Shown in pieces: positions 11,586 through 23,500 of a stretch of DNA of 64,000 nt. A program made the position numbers and the translations under genes. The stretch spans positions 47,155 through 111,154 of the forward strand of contig JAJOZX010012228.1 of NCBI GenBank assembly GCA_023014485.1. The letters are read 5' to 3'. Each line of letters opens with the position of its first letter. The first letter of the stretch is position 1. The notes below the pieces were generated by a model. That model saw only the letters and a list, made by a program, of their open reading frames with translations, had not been told where the DNA came from and did no database searches. This DNA comes from Bathynomus jamesi. Its lineage: Eukaryota; Arthropoda; Malacostraca; Isopoda; Cirolanidae.

Positions 11586-14472
11586 CGTCTCACATTAATA
11601 GCCAGGTATAATGAAAACACATTTAAACAAACATTAAAGTGTTTTTTAATTGGATATTCAATGTACAAAGAAAGAAATCATCATAAATATGGAAATAATG
11701 AACATAATATCAAAATGACCTCATAAGGTTGTTAATAATGGATGTACGATCCTCCACTTGAAAGAACTTTCCTGAGGCGCTCATCCATTGAATTCGTCAA
11801 GGTGAGGATCTCATCTGATGAAATGGTACGAGCAGCATCCACAACAGCCTCCCAGAGTGCATCCTTACTCGAAAACTGCCGTCCATCTCGATAAACTCGC
11901 CTCTTCAGGAGACTCCCATGTTTTCAATCGGGTTGAGATCGGGGGAACACGCTGGCCACTTCATTAATCGAGAGCCAGAGAAGCCTAATTGCTGCAGATA
12001 TTCCGTAGTTTTCTTAGCCGAGTGTGAGGGTGCATTGTCCTGCATAAACACCAGCGTTCTCTTGAGTGTGACCCTCTGCTTCTTGAACCACGGTAGAAGG
12101 TTTTCCTTTAAGAAGGCAACGTAGGCATTGGCACTCATCTTAACGCCGTCTGGAACTCTCCATGGCCCAACCATCATACCTCCAACAATGCCTGCCCAAA
12201 ACATGATGCCACCTCCCCCTTGCTGGCGTCTCAAACGATGAGGACGGTTCCCTCCAATTGTTACCCAACCCTTGCTCCATCCATCTGGTCCGTCGAGGGT
12301 AGCACGGCATTCGTCAGTGAAGAGGACTTTTGAAAAATCAATGTTCATGTAGTCTTCTGCCCATTTCAGTCGATTCTGCTTATGAACTACCTTCAGAGGA
12401 GGCCTTGTAACAGGCTTGACGTGCTTGGCTACCTTCTTCAGGATGCGACATCTGGTAGCTTTCGACACTTTTTCCTTGCCACAACGTTTGAAAAGTTCAT
12501 CACTGGTCAGGCACGGGTTTATCACAGCTTCATGCTTGATACGAGACAAGGTACGTCGAGAAACTGTCCTCGACACACCTTTGTCAGCCCTCGAACGGAC
12601 AGCACCAGGAGCCTCGACGAATCTCTTCACTGTGCGGTGATATCTTCCCAGGATTTTTGATATTTCCAGGGTTGTCTTCCCCTTTGCCAGCTCAGAGACG
12701 ATGGTGGACTTCTCATCAGAGGTTAAATCACCTTTGCGACCCATAACCACACACTTATTTGGCACCTGGCTAATAATTTGAGACACCAAAGTCGTTGCTA
12801 ATTCATGCAAATGGCCGCCCTTTGTTTACGTTTGCGCAGAACGAAATGATTTTAATACTGTATGCGCAGATAGGTGTCGCCATCATTCAGTGTTGTGACA
12901 TTCAGTGACTGTGAGTGACCTTGACGAATTCAATGGATGAGCGCAAAGTGGCTAATAATTTGATACGCAGTGTATATATACAGGGTGTTTGAAAACTTTC
13001 TGTACAAATTGTAATGGGGGATAGGCAACACCAAGACAAACCCTTTTCGTCTATAAGTGTATGTCCGCTGACGTCACCATTCGGCGCGAGAGGGCGCAGC
13101 TGCAATTGGCTAAAAGGTGAAGTGGGCTAGACTCGCGCTTGCCGCGGGCATTCTTAAATCGGACGTAGTACGCGTAACATGGAGCGCTTCACGACTGCTG
13201 AGATGGCTGACATGCATATGGTGTATGGGGCTGCCAATGGAAACGGAAGAGCTGCTGTGAGGTTGTACCGACAGCGCTTCCCAAACAGACGTGTGCCAAA
13301 CCACCAAACGTTTGCGCATTTGCATCGGCGACTGCGAGAAACTGGAACATTCCATGCAAACATGCATGACACTGGTTCGGGAGAGAAACGTGCGCACTCC
13401 TGACATGGAAGAAGAAATCCTACGGCGATTTGAGGACAATCCAAGCGCAAGCACGCGAGGTGTTGCACGTATCCTCGGTGTGAACCACGACCTGGTCTGG
13501 AGAGTGTTGCACGAGCAGCAGTTACATCCGTTTCATCGTCAGAGAATCCAGGCATTACAACCTCGGGATTACCCTCTTCGTGTGGAATTCGCACGCTGGT
13601 TTCTGCAGCAGACAGCGGTGCAGCCTAATTTTCCGGCTTATGTGCTGTTCTCAGATGAGGCTTGTTTCACACGTGAGGGTGTGTTTAACATGCACAATTC
13701 TCACGTGTGGGCGCACGCAAATCCACATGCTACACGGGTGGATGCTCATCAAGAACGGTTCGCCGTCAATGTTTGGGCGGGTATCGTCCATGGCAAGTTG
13801 ATTGGGCCGTACCTGCTGCCTGTCCGACTCGACGGGCGGGTTTATCGGATATTTCTTGAAGAAACGTTGCCGGAACTGCTGGAAGATGTTCCCGTGGGTA
13901 TTCTTAGACGAATGTGGTTTCAACACGACGGGGCCCCAGCACACTCCAGCAACGATGTGCTGGATTATCTGAACGCCACTTTTGGGGACCGATGGATAGG
14001 CCGGGGTGGGCCCGTAGCCTGGCCACCGAGATCGCCCGATTTAACATGCCTCGATTTCTTCCTGTGGGGACACATGAAGAACCTCGTGTACGAGACTCCC
14101 ATTTACTCAGAAGACCTCGTAGCAAGAATGGCTGTCGCCGCTGGAACTGTTCCCGAAATGCCGGGAATCTTTCGACGTGTACGTCGGTCAGTGCTTCGAC
14201 GCTGTCGGGCATGCATTGATGCTACCTGTCGCAACTTTCAGCACCTTTAAATAAACATGCCTTATTTAAATAAACATGTTACGCGTACTACGTCCGATTT
14301 AAGAATGCCCGCGGCAAGCGCGAGTCTAGCCCACTTCACCTTTTAGCCAATTGCAGCGGCGCCCTCTCGCGCCGAATGGTGACGTCAGCGGAAATACACT
14401 TATAGACGAAAAGGGTTTGTCTTGGTGTTGCCTATCCCCCATTACAATTTGTACAGAAAGTTTTCAAACACC

Positions 14473-14521
<49 letters not shown>

Positions 14522-17500
14522 TGAGTGGGTTACAAAGACCTTGCGACCCATACCGGGGAGGTACCAATGGCAACGGGTGCTAGGGAAAAATTCCTACACA
14601 TTGTCACAGCTAGCTTCTCGAACAGGTCACCCCAGAAGACAGTAACACAAATCCTCAAAGAGTGTGCAAGATTCAGTCTAACCTTTTCTTGAACTGATCC
14701 ACAGAGGAACTGTTCACAACTTCTGTCACAGATCTTATAGGTAAAGTAATTCCCATACACACTTGTGCTAAACCGGTTTCAAACCCAACTTCCAACCATT
14801 GTTGCGAGTTATCATTTAAACTAAACATGCTTCTAAAATCGATATCGTCGAACCCGTGTAAGAGCTTAAAAACCTCGATAAGTTGACCGCGCAGCCTCCG
14901 AGTTTCCAGCGAAAACAAATTCAGGGCGGATAAGCGTAGATTGTAGCCCATATGCCTAACAAGGGATTAACTTTGTGGCCCTCGCCTGGACTCGCTCCAG
15001 CCTCTCATATCTTTCCTGAGAATGGGCGACCAGAACTACACAGCGTACTCCAGGTGCGGCCGAACCAGGGAATTGTAGAGAGAGACCACAATCTCCTTGT
15101 TCCAAAATCGAAATTGCTTCCTGATATAACCCAACAGCTTCTGGGCTTTCTTTTCCACATCTACGCACTGTTTGGTAAACTTAGGTCGCTGCTAATTAGT
15201 ACACCGAAGTCCTTTTCCAAATTAGTGGCCTCGATATTACTCCCCAACATGGAGTAGTCCGACTTGAGAGAGAGGGGTAAATAGAAGTAAATAGACACCT
15301 TTTGTGTTTCCCAATTTTTTTTTTCTTTGATTATAAAAGTCAACAAATAAAATTTCTTGAATCAGTAAATACAAAGAGGAAGGGAACACTATTTTAAATA
15401 TATTGTTTAAATTAATTTTGTATTATTTATTAACTTTTATAATCAAATACAAAAATATTTTTGGAAAAACAAACTTGTTGGTTTACTCTTGTCCATCCTC
15501 TGGATTTTGTTTGCAGGTGTGGCACATACGATCCATCATTCCATCCATACATCTGACTTCAGACTTTATTTGTGGATTTTGCAGTGAAACTGAAGAAGAG
15601 TTTGAAGAGACACTTTCACTCATGGAGAAAGTTCAATACAATTTTTGCTATTTGTTTCCATACAGGTACGATACTATCGGCTGTAGCTCTTTATGTAATT
15701 CAAATATTTTATTTGGTATTTATTATTTACCCATTTGAGTAGTGTAGTAGTAGGGCGTCAGGCTGTTGAACGTTAGTTCCTCGCTTCCACTATCGGCTCG
15801 AACTTCAGGTTTCGGGCATTAAGGCGCTTCTCTGGGTTCCCCGTTGGTGGGGTAGTGGTTCAGATCACGCGTAATCTTTATAAAGGTCATCTCTGTAGAT
15901 GTTTTGGGAAGTTAAACAACCCCAAACAATTATTATTGCAGTTTTCATTTTCCACAAAATCTCATTTGAACTTTAAACTGTGGTTTGATCTACTTATGAA
16001 AATTAATGTAACATTGGATCTGAATTCAGTTATTACTGAAAAATGTCCCCGTAGGATCAGTGGTGGTAAGTGATCTCGATTCTGGAACGCGTCCTCCGTG
16101 TTTACAGTTCAAATTATTTAAATAAACGAAATTAAAAGCATCAGAGTCGAGTTTTTAGCCGATTGATCGTTGCTTTCATGAAGGCCGATGTATTTGTTAT
16201 AATACAATCGCGACATTGTTAGTTTTGAGTGATTCATCTATCTATTTTGTCACTGGGCCTACGTGAAGAATACCTTGCAATATAATAGGATATATTATTT
16301 CAAGATTTATCTGCCTCTTGATAGAAAGGCCTAAACGATAGAGGACTTATTTAACTAAAATTTCAAATATTAATTGTTCCGTGTAATAATAATCATGGAG
16401 GGCCAGAAACTGGCACGGCGTTCAAACCAACTAATGCTACCAATTGCTCTAAACTCCTATAATATTATTATTATTATTATTATTATTATCATCACTGGGA
16501 CTCGAACCCACGACCTCGGTGTCTTCGCTAAGCTATGAATGCTGTCTCGAACTTGTAATACATAGAAAGATAATGTAGAGCTCCTGTGACTCGGTTAGTT
16601 GGAAACTGAACTCAGGTCTGGGAAGCCTGAGTTCGAAGTCCCACCTCCATCTTGGGAGGTTGAAGTTGGGTCGGCCCGATACCGTGTGATTGCTCGGGCT
16701 GGAATGACGGGAGTCCACGTCCACCTATCCTCTTTGTGAGGAAGTACAGATTCCGGATGTCAGCTGTTAAATGCTAGTGAAGTTAAGTGTCATTGAGTCT
16801 GGAGAGTAGTTGGATGAGAGATCGTCCTCTGCGTCTAGTTTATGTAGCGACTCGTGGTTCGGATCCCACGTAAAGTTCTAGGTTCCATCCGTCATATGAC
16901 CGTGGATATTGTGAAGGAGGCAAAACAACCAAATGTAATTAAAATAGTGGTAGGAAAGAGGAATTGATTAAACAATAAGTGGATTGTGTTTATCATTTAT
17001 ACTTATTTTGTTTAAATTCGTAGTATGAGAGAGAAGACGGCTGCCCACAGAAACTAGTCGATGACGTTCTTCCCCATGTTAAGAAGAGTAGGTTGAACAG
17101 AATGCATTCCCTATTCAGGGAAATCGCTTTGAAACTCAATCTGTCGAAGGTAATTGCTCCCAATATTCTCTCAAAGACTAATGTTACGTTAACATTCAAT
17201 TAATTGCGCATGATAGACGACTAAATGGTTAGAATAGAAGCCTATTTGATTAATTTTGGTTGGAAGATGGTTCTAACTAATTCGATTTCAAATGTACGTT
17301 TTAATGTTTTTTACATTGTTGTTCAAGGACAGTAACCTCAGTAATTGTTATTGTACTGCTTGAGGGAGAGCGAGAGAGAATATTTTTATTTATTACATAC
17401 AGACCATGCACAGTCTGTGTGTAACAAAAGTTTCTTAGGGACCATTCTGAGTTGTATCATATTGGGTGGTTACAAATGATGATCATGATTTTAAACATTT

Positions 17501-20500
17501 ATTATGAAAAAACAGTCAGGCTGTAGTGGAGTGGTTGTAGAGTAATTTTAAAAATATTTCGTGTGGTCAATTGGCGATAGAGGTACGAACATATCAAGTA
17601 TGAAAGAAAAGTGGAGCCGGGCGGGCATTGTGTATTGTTGCTAAATTTATATATGGATGAGAGTTGACTGGCTCTGTAATGCACTTTCAAAAAATGAAAC
17701 TCGTGTAAGATAGGTTGACTGAATGAGAATAATATTTGGGAAAGATGCATAGTAAGAACAAAGGAAAGTGTGCTTCATTGGTATGGTCATATTAAGCAAA
17801 TGAACAATGATGTACAGCAGGGATTGCTTAGGTGTGAATAGTGTTGGAAGAGTTCTTGGAGGATGTAGTTAGTTTGTCTGTGTATCGCTATATAAATGTG
17901 GCACAAGAATTAACATAGAGGTCGATTTTTATTTTATATTTTTTTGTACCTTTTCCTTCAGATTGGTGAACGGCACTTAATATTACTGGAAGGACCCAGT
18001 AAACGTTCGTCCCTTCAGTTAGCTGGTCGAAACGATGGAAATACGAAGGTAAATGTTGGCAACGGGTCGCTGAAAGTTTCCGTTACACAGTTTTAGCAAC
18101 TTTTATATGCACAAATACAAAAGATTGGTTGGTTGGGATATATAAAATGCATTTGTCCCTTTGAGAGAATTGAAGTACTAAATATATTTATTTTTCCATA
18201 CAAACTACAAGAACTGTGTCGGAACAATATCAGTGACCCCGCCCAATATAAATTTGTGACCTTGACATTTGATACAAATATCTGATTGTTGCTTGCAACA
18301 CGTTACTTTCTGATCAGACAAAGTTGTAAGACGTTTCATCACTCATGTTTAGTGGTTTATATAGTATGACCCTTCCAAATCTATTTGGCGAGGACTCTCT
18401 TACTTTTAAATAAATGTCCTATATGGAAGAAACTTCCTCTCAAGAATATCAACAATGATATTCATGTATATGTTATTGAAGTCTGCTCAAACGTTTTTTC
18501 CTCAATATCCTTCCTTCCACTAGGGTATATACTTTAGTCACTCGCGCTTGAAAAGGTCACTGCATTCGGCCAAAAGCTCGTCGAGACTTAAATAACATCT
18601 ACAGGGGTACTAGTGACTCTTATGTTTCGGTTTTTTGTGGTTTTCCTTGTACTGATACTGAGGGAGTAAAACTTGGGATTATATTTGATTAACTTGATTT
18701 CGTTAAGCATATGGTGGGTAGATAAAGCTAGCTAGGTAGGTCTTGAGGGTGTCGATGTTATAGTCTTTGCGATCTAATGGGTACAAGTCTGTGGAACCCA
18801 AATTTTCAACTACTGACCGAGCCCCGGGAGCTCTCTCTACCTTTGACATTTGTTTCCTACAAAATAAATTTGGAAGAGCCATACTAGTTCCACTTATACG
18901 TCCGTTCAGATTATAGTTTTTTGAGTCTCGCAAAAATTAATGAAATGATGAGGAGGGTGACCACAAGACGAAGTGTCATGAGGAAGAATCAGGTTAATGC
19001 TATAACTACTAAACCGCTCAACATAAATTGATGGAACTTCGCCCACACACAAAACCAAATTTTACATGCACTTTGTCTGTTAAAGCCATTCAAATTCTTT
19101 TTTTTTTTTGCATACACCTTAGCAAGTTAACTGATAAGGTATTTATTTGAATGGTGAATTTTAATAACCATTCAAATGCTATATATATATATATATATAT
19201 ATATATAATGAATTATGCAAACCCACAAGGAAAAAGAAAAATGATTCCAAGACCTTTCGTGTATTCCAAAGTGCACCTCGTCAGGAAATGAAGGGAGAAG
19301 GCAAGATGACAAAAATATATCCCTACGAGGGGCGGTCAGAAAATAAGTTTACACGGCGTATAATTTCGTAACTAAAGGACCTACATTGATTATGTTTGTA
19401 TCAGGTGAATTTGTTAATCATTGTTGGCAACACTGAATGTCGATTCGGCTGTCATCTACCGTACTTTGGTTATACGAGTCGGTTGAACATGACGACTCAA
19501 TTGGAACAGTGCTCTGTTATTTCTGCAACGATATTCCGAGTCTGTCAGTGGTCAAGAATTTCTCGAGCGCATCGTCACGGGAAACGAGACATGGGTTCGT
19601 CACCGTACTCCGGAAACAAAACGTGCCAGCATGGAGTGGAAACATCCTAGGTCCCCGTGACCAAAGTAGTTTAAGATTTTGAAGTCCGCTGGCAAAGTGA
19701 TGGTTACCTTGTTTTGGTACCGCAAAAGCGTTTTGCTCGCAGACTTCATGCAAAAAGGCACAACAATCAGTGCAGCTGCATATTGTTCAACACTGCAACA
19801 TTTACGAGCGGCCATTAAACACAAACGTCCTGGACTGCTCCATAGGGCAGGGCAAGGCACGGCACTCTTCCAGTCGAGTCACCATATTCAACTGACTCGT
19901 ATAACCAGTGTACGGTAGATGGCAGCCGAACCGACGTGCAGTGTTGCCAACAATGATTAACGAATTCATCTGATACAAACATAACAAATGTAGGTCCTTT
20001 AGTTACGAAATTATAGGCCGCGTAAACTTATTTTCTGACCGACCCTCGTATGTACAGCGGGAGAGAAAAATATAAAAGATCAGCTCATGACTAAAAAGAG
20101 TTAGAGGCAAAAGGTATTTTAACAGAATATTGTCAACTTTTTATATTCTCGTACTGTTATTGAAATTACTTTTGAAATGCGCATTCTGCAATATTCATTT
20201 CAATTATGTGTGTGTTTTTAACGAGCGCTTTAGAACTATCTCGCTTGATGGTACTGTAACCATATGTATAGATGTGATCAAACAATGCATTAGAATTATT
20301 TGCTGTTCTACCCGTTTAGCCTATTATACAGGGTGTACATAAAGTCAGGATCTATTTTCGTGAAGCACTTGGAAATTATATGGAATTCAATGATAAAGTG
20401 GTAACATTTATTAAATAATTAAGAGTAGGATTCGACGTGACGCCCATCAGTATCCCTGCACAGCTCAAATCGTTCTGGAGCATTTGCGGGGTTATGTTAT

Positions 20501-23500
20501 CTGCAGCAGTTCGTATACGTAAGTTTTCAAGACTCGTAATCTTCGTCTGATAGTCGTGCGATTTGATAAAGCCCCATGCAAAGAAATCTAAAGGGGTTAA
20601 ATCTGGTGATCTCGCTGGCCAAGGTCTGTTGCTTCCGCGTCCGATCCAGCGATTTGGAAAACGTCTATTTGGATAATCCTGAACAATTTTGGCATAGTGA
20701 CAAGGAGCACCATTAGGGTTGCAATCGATAAAATATTATCGATAACTTATCGATAAATGAAAGTCAACTATCGTATAATTATCGAGCAGATTTATCGATA
20801 ATTTCAGATCACTTCCTGATTTTTTAAGTTTATGCTAAATGAACAAATTTTCTCTTGCAAATGAGATTTATTAGAAATAAAAAACGTAAGTAAGTCCTCT
20901 ATGTTCAATGCAGGCAGTGAATTCGCATTGTACGAAGTAAAGAAAAAGAGAAGCGAAAATCTCGATCGATTGTACGATGCATTAAGGACCATCAAGCCTA
21001 CAAGCTGTGAAGCAGAGCGTGCATTTTCTTCAGCGGGAATTTTCATAACGAAGATTCGATGCTCTCTCTCTCCAGCCACTATTAATGCCTTATGCTTTTT
21101 GAAATGTTACTTCCTTAATAAGGATAAAAAACTAAAATCTGTTTAAATAACTATGGCTGTCACAATGTAGAATGATCTCATTAAAATCTGTTCTTATAAT
21201 TTTGCGTTTTTCTTCTATTAATGAGACAGCTAATTTAATTAGAAAATTTATCGATAATCCGAATTTTTTTCAATCATTTATCGATAATTTGCATCCTATA
21301 AGCACCATCATGTTGATAGACGACGGGGATAGGATTGTTAGTACCGTCGTCTATCAACATGATGGTGCTCCTTGTCACTATGCCAAAATTGTTCAGGATT
21401 ATCTAAATGGACGTTTTCCAAATAGCTGGATCGGACGCGGAAGCAACAGACCTTGGACAGCGAGATCACCAGATTTAACCCCTTTAGATTTCTTTGCATG
21501 GGGCTTTATCAAATCGCACGTCTATCAGACGAAGATTACGAGTCTTGGAAACTTACGTATACGAACTGCTGCAGATAACATAACCCCGCAAATGCTCCAG
21601 AATGTGTTTAGAAATGCTGCGGAACGATTTGAGCTGTGCAGGGATACTGATGGGCGTCACGTCGAATCCTACTCTTAATTATTTAATAAATGTTACCACT
21701 TTATGATTGAAAATAGATCCTGACTTTATGTACACCCTGTATATTCGGTTACATTGTGTACATCCGATTGAATACACACAACCAACCACATTATCGGGGT
21801 TTTTCTTTATAGGCATGATTTAACAGTATTATTATACTTAACTACAAATGGTATCAATGTAATCTATCTCGAAATGAAATAGGACAACATAATTTAGTAC
21901 CAATATACTAAAAACTCAGGACTCCACTCTCAATGCTCTAAGAAACATAGAAGATTTAATCGAGAGATGATGGTCAGAATAAAAATACACATAAGCGTTA
22001 TTTTATTATTAAGCTTACGAAAAACTTAAAATTGAACTGATTAAAGCATCTCCGAATTTTTAGATCCAGAGAAGATAAGCTTCCATCATTTTCTTTTTCA
22101 ACGGTGAACTTAACAGATGGGACGAAATTGTTGAGCCTACCAAGAAATAAGTCCACAACCAAAAATTGTTAGGCCAAAGGCATGAAATATCATCTACAGT
22201 ATATACCTGCACCAAACAGTTGAAATTAACAATAGTAGACAAAATTATCCTAATTTCAAACTGGTAAGTTTTGATGTATGCTCGTTATTTACAAAAGTCC
22301 CTGTTGATGACCTACTTAAATTTTTAAAAGATCTCTGAATATTCTCTCTGTTCAACACAATACTTAATTAACTCAATAAGTTTTGCATCAAAGCTTATAT
22401 ATGGAATCTTTTGAGAGTAGAATTTTGCCTACTATTGTTAATTTTAACTTTGTTTGGTACAGGTATATAGATGGTATTTTATGCCTTCGGCCTAACAATT
22501 TTGGATATTGTAACAGTGTAACTGTAAAGGAATTTGTGCGTAAAACTATCCTTAGCCTGCCTTACCATGTCAATTTTGATTATCTTCCGACTTTACTTAA
22601 GCAGTTGGTATCAATGTAGTCTTAAAGTATAATAACTGTTAAATCACGCCTAATAAAGAATAGCTCGGGTATTGCGGTTGGTTGCGTGTTCGATTGGATG
22701 TACGCAATGTAATTTGAGTATAATAGGCCGAACGGGTAGAACATCAAATAATTCTAATGCATTGTTTAACCATATGTCTAGGTGTAATCATAGTATTAAG
22801 TGGGATAGCTCAAAATCGCTCGTTAAAAAAACACAATTGAAAGGAATATTCTAGAACAGTGGTTCTTAACCTGGGGGGCGCGCCCCCCTAGAAACAGGAA
22901 TTTCTCTAATTGTATTTGTTATTCTCTTAACGAGAGCATGGGCTAATATTGAGAATGTTATTTTGATTGAAGGGGGGCGTGGAGGGAAGGACCAATTCCT
23001 AGAGGGGCATGGTAGTAAAAAGGTTAAGAACCACTGTTCTAGAATGTGCATTTATCTATTTTGAAAGTAATTTCAATAAGTACGGGAATGTACAAAATTG
23101 ACAATATCCTTTTAAAATACCTTTTGCCTCTACTACATGATTAACAAGTTAATATTTTTATTTTTCTCTCCCGCTGTACATATATATTTTTGTCATCTTG
23201 CCTTCATTCCCTGACACGAAAAACCTTAATCTTTTTTCTTGTAGGTTTTCATTATACATGTATAAATTAATTACAGCGAATCTGTGTAACTAGGGATTCT
23301 ACGCAAGGTTAAGTAAGGATATTTTGAAGCTTAATGAAAATATCACCATTTTAACATTTCATAAAATCCTAGGCTAACTTTCTCAGTTATTACCTTGCCT
23401 ATATCAGGTTACTAAATTTTAAACGCAATGGATTGCAGTAATGTTTATTCGAAAAATGAAGGACGATTACTTCTTGATTTATATTTCTGCATTTAATCAG

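Larger units (their letters stand above)
1..11864. repeat. 11.9-kb near-perfect head-to-head palindrome
   Basis: Bases 1 to about 5930 are the reverse complement of about 5940 to 11864; paired positions sum to about 11865-11871, putting the axis near 5934. Each arm carries, from outside in, a Tc1-like element end, a LINE relic, a mariner, and CDK5RAP1 exon 1. The left arm is cut by the window start, so its true length is unknown. Arms differ mostly by one-base changes in homopolymers, but also by substitutions, a codon-sized indel in CDK5RAP1 (left has one more Glu, near 3911 versus 7960) and di- or trinucleotide indels in the mariner. It may be a real inverted duplication, a false join of two haplotypes, or a fold-back read artefact. 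Confidence 0.95.
19206..22256 (-). mobile_element. Penelope-like element, minus-strand half
   Basis: Right to left it reads RT text (22240-22015: the YxDD region is degraded, then SLLWI/LKIRR-type text), then GIY-YIG-type endonuclease text [11 protein letters not shown] near 21780, interrupted by the fold-back element at 20329-21739 and resuming at 20328. Its 3' end at 19206-19320 carries ATGATTCCAAGACCTTTCGT and the CCTCGTCAGG motif seen in Penelope termini. 5'-truncated, decayed, and joined head-to-head with the plus half at 22257. Confidence 0.7.

Noticed and set aside
18703..18933. Small host gene on minus in CDK5RAP1 intron 4
   Set aside because: No family resemblance, no splice or start context, and the surrounding intron is repeat-rich.
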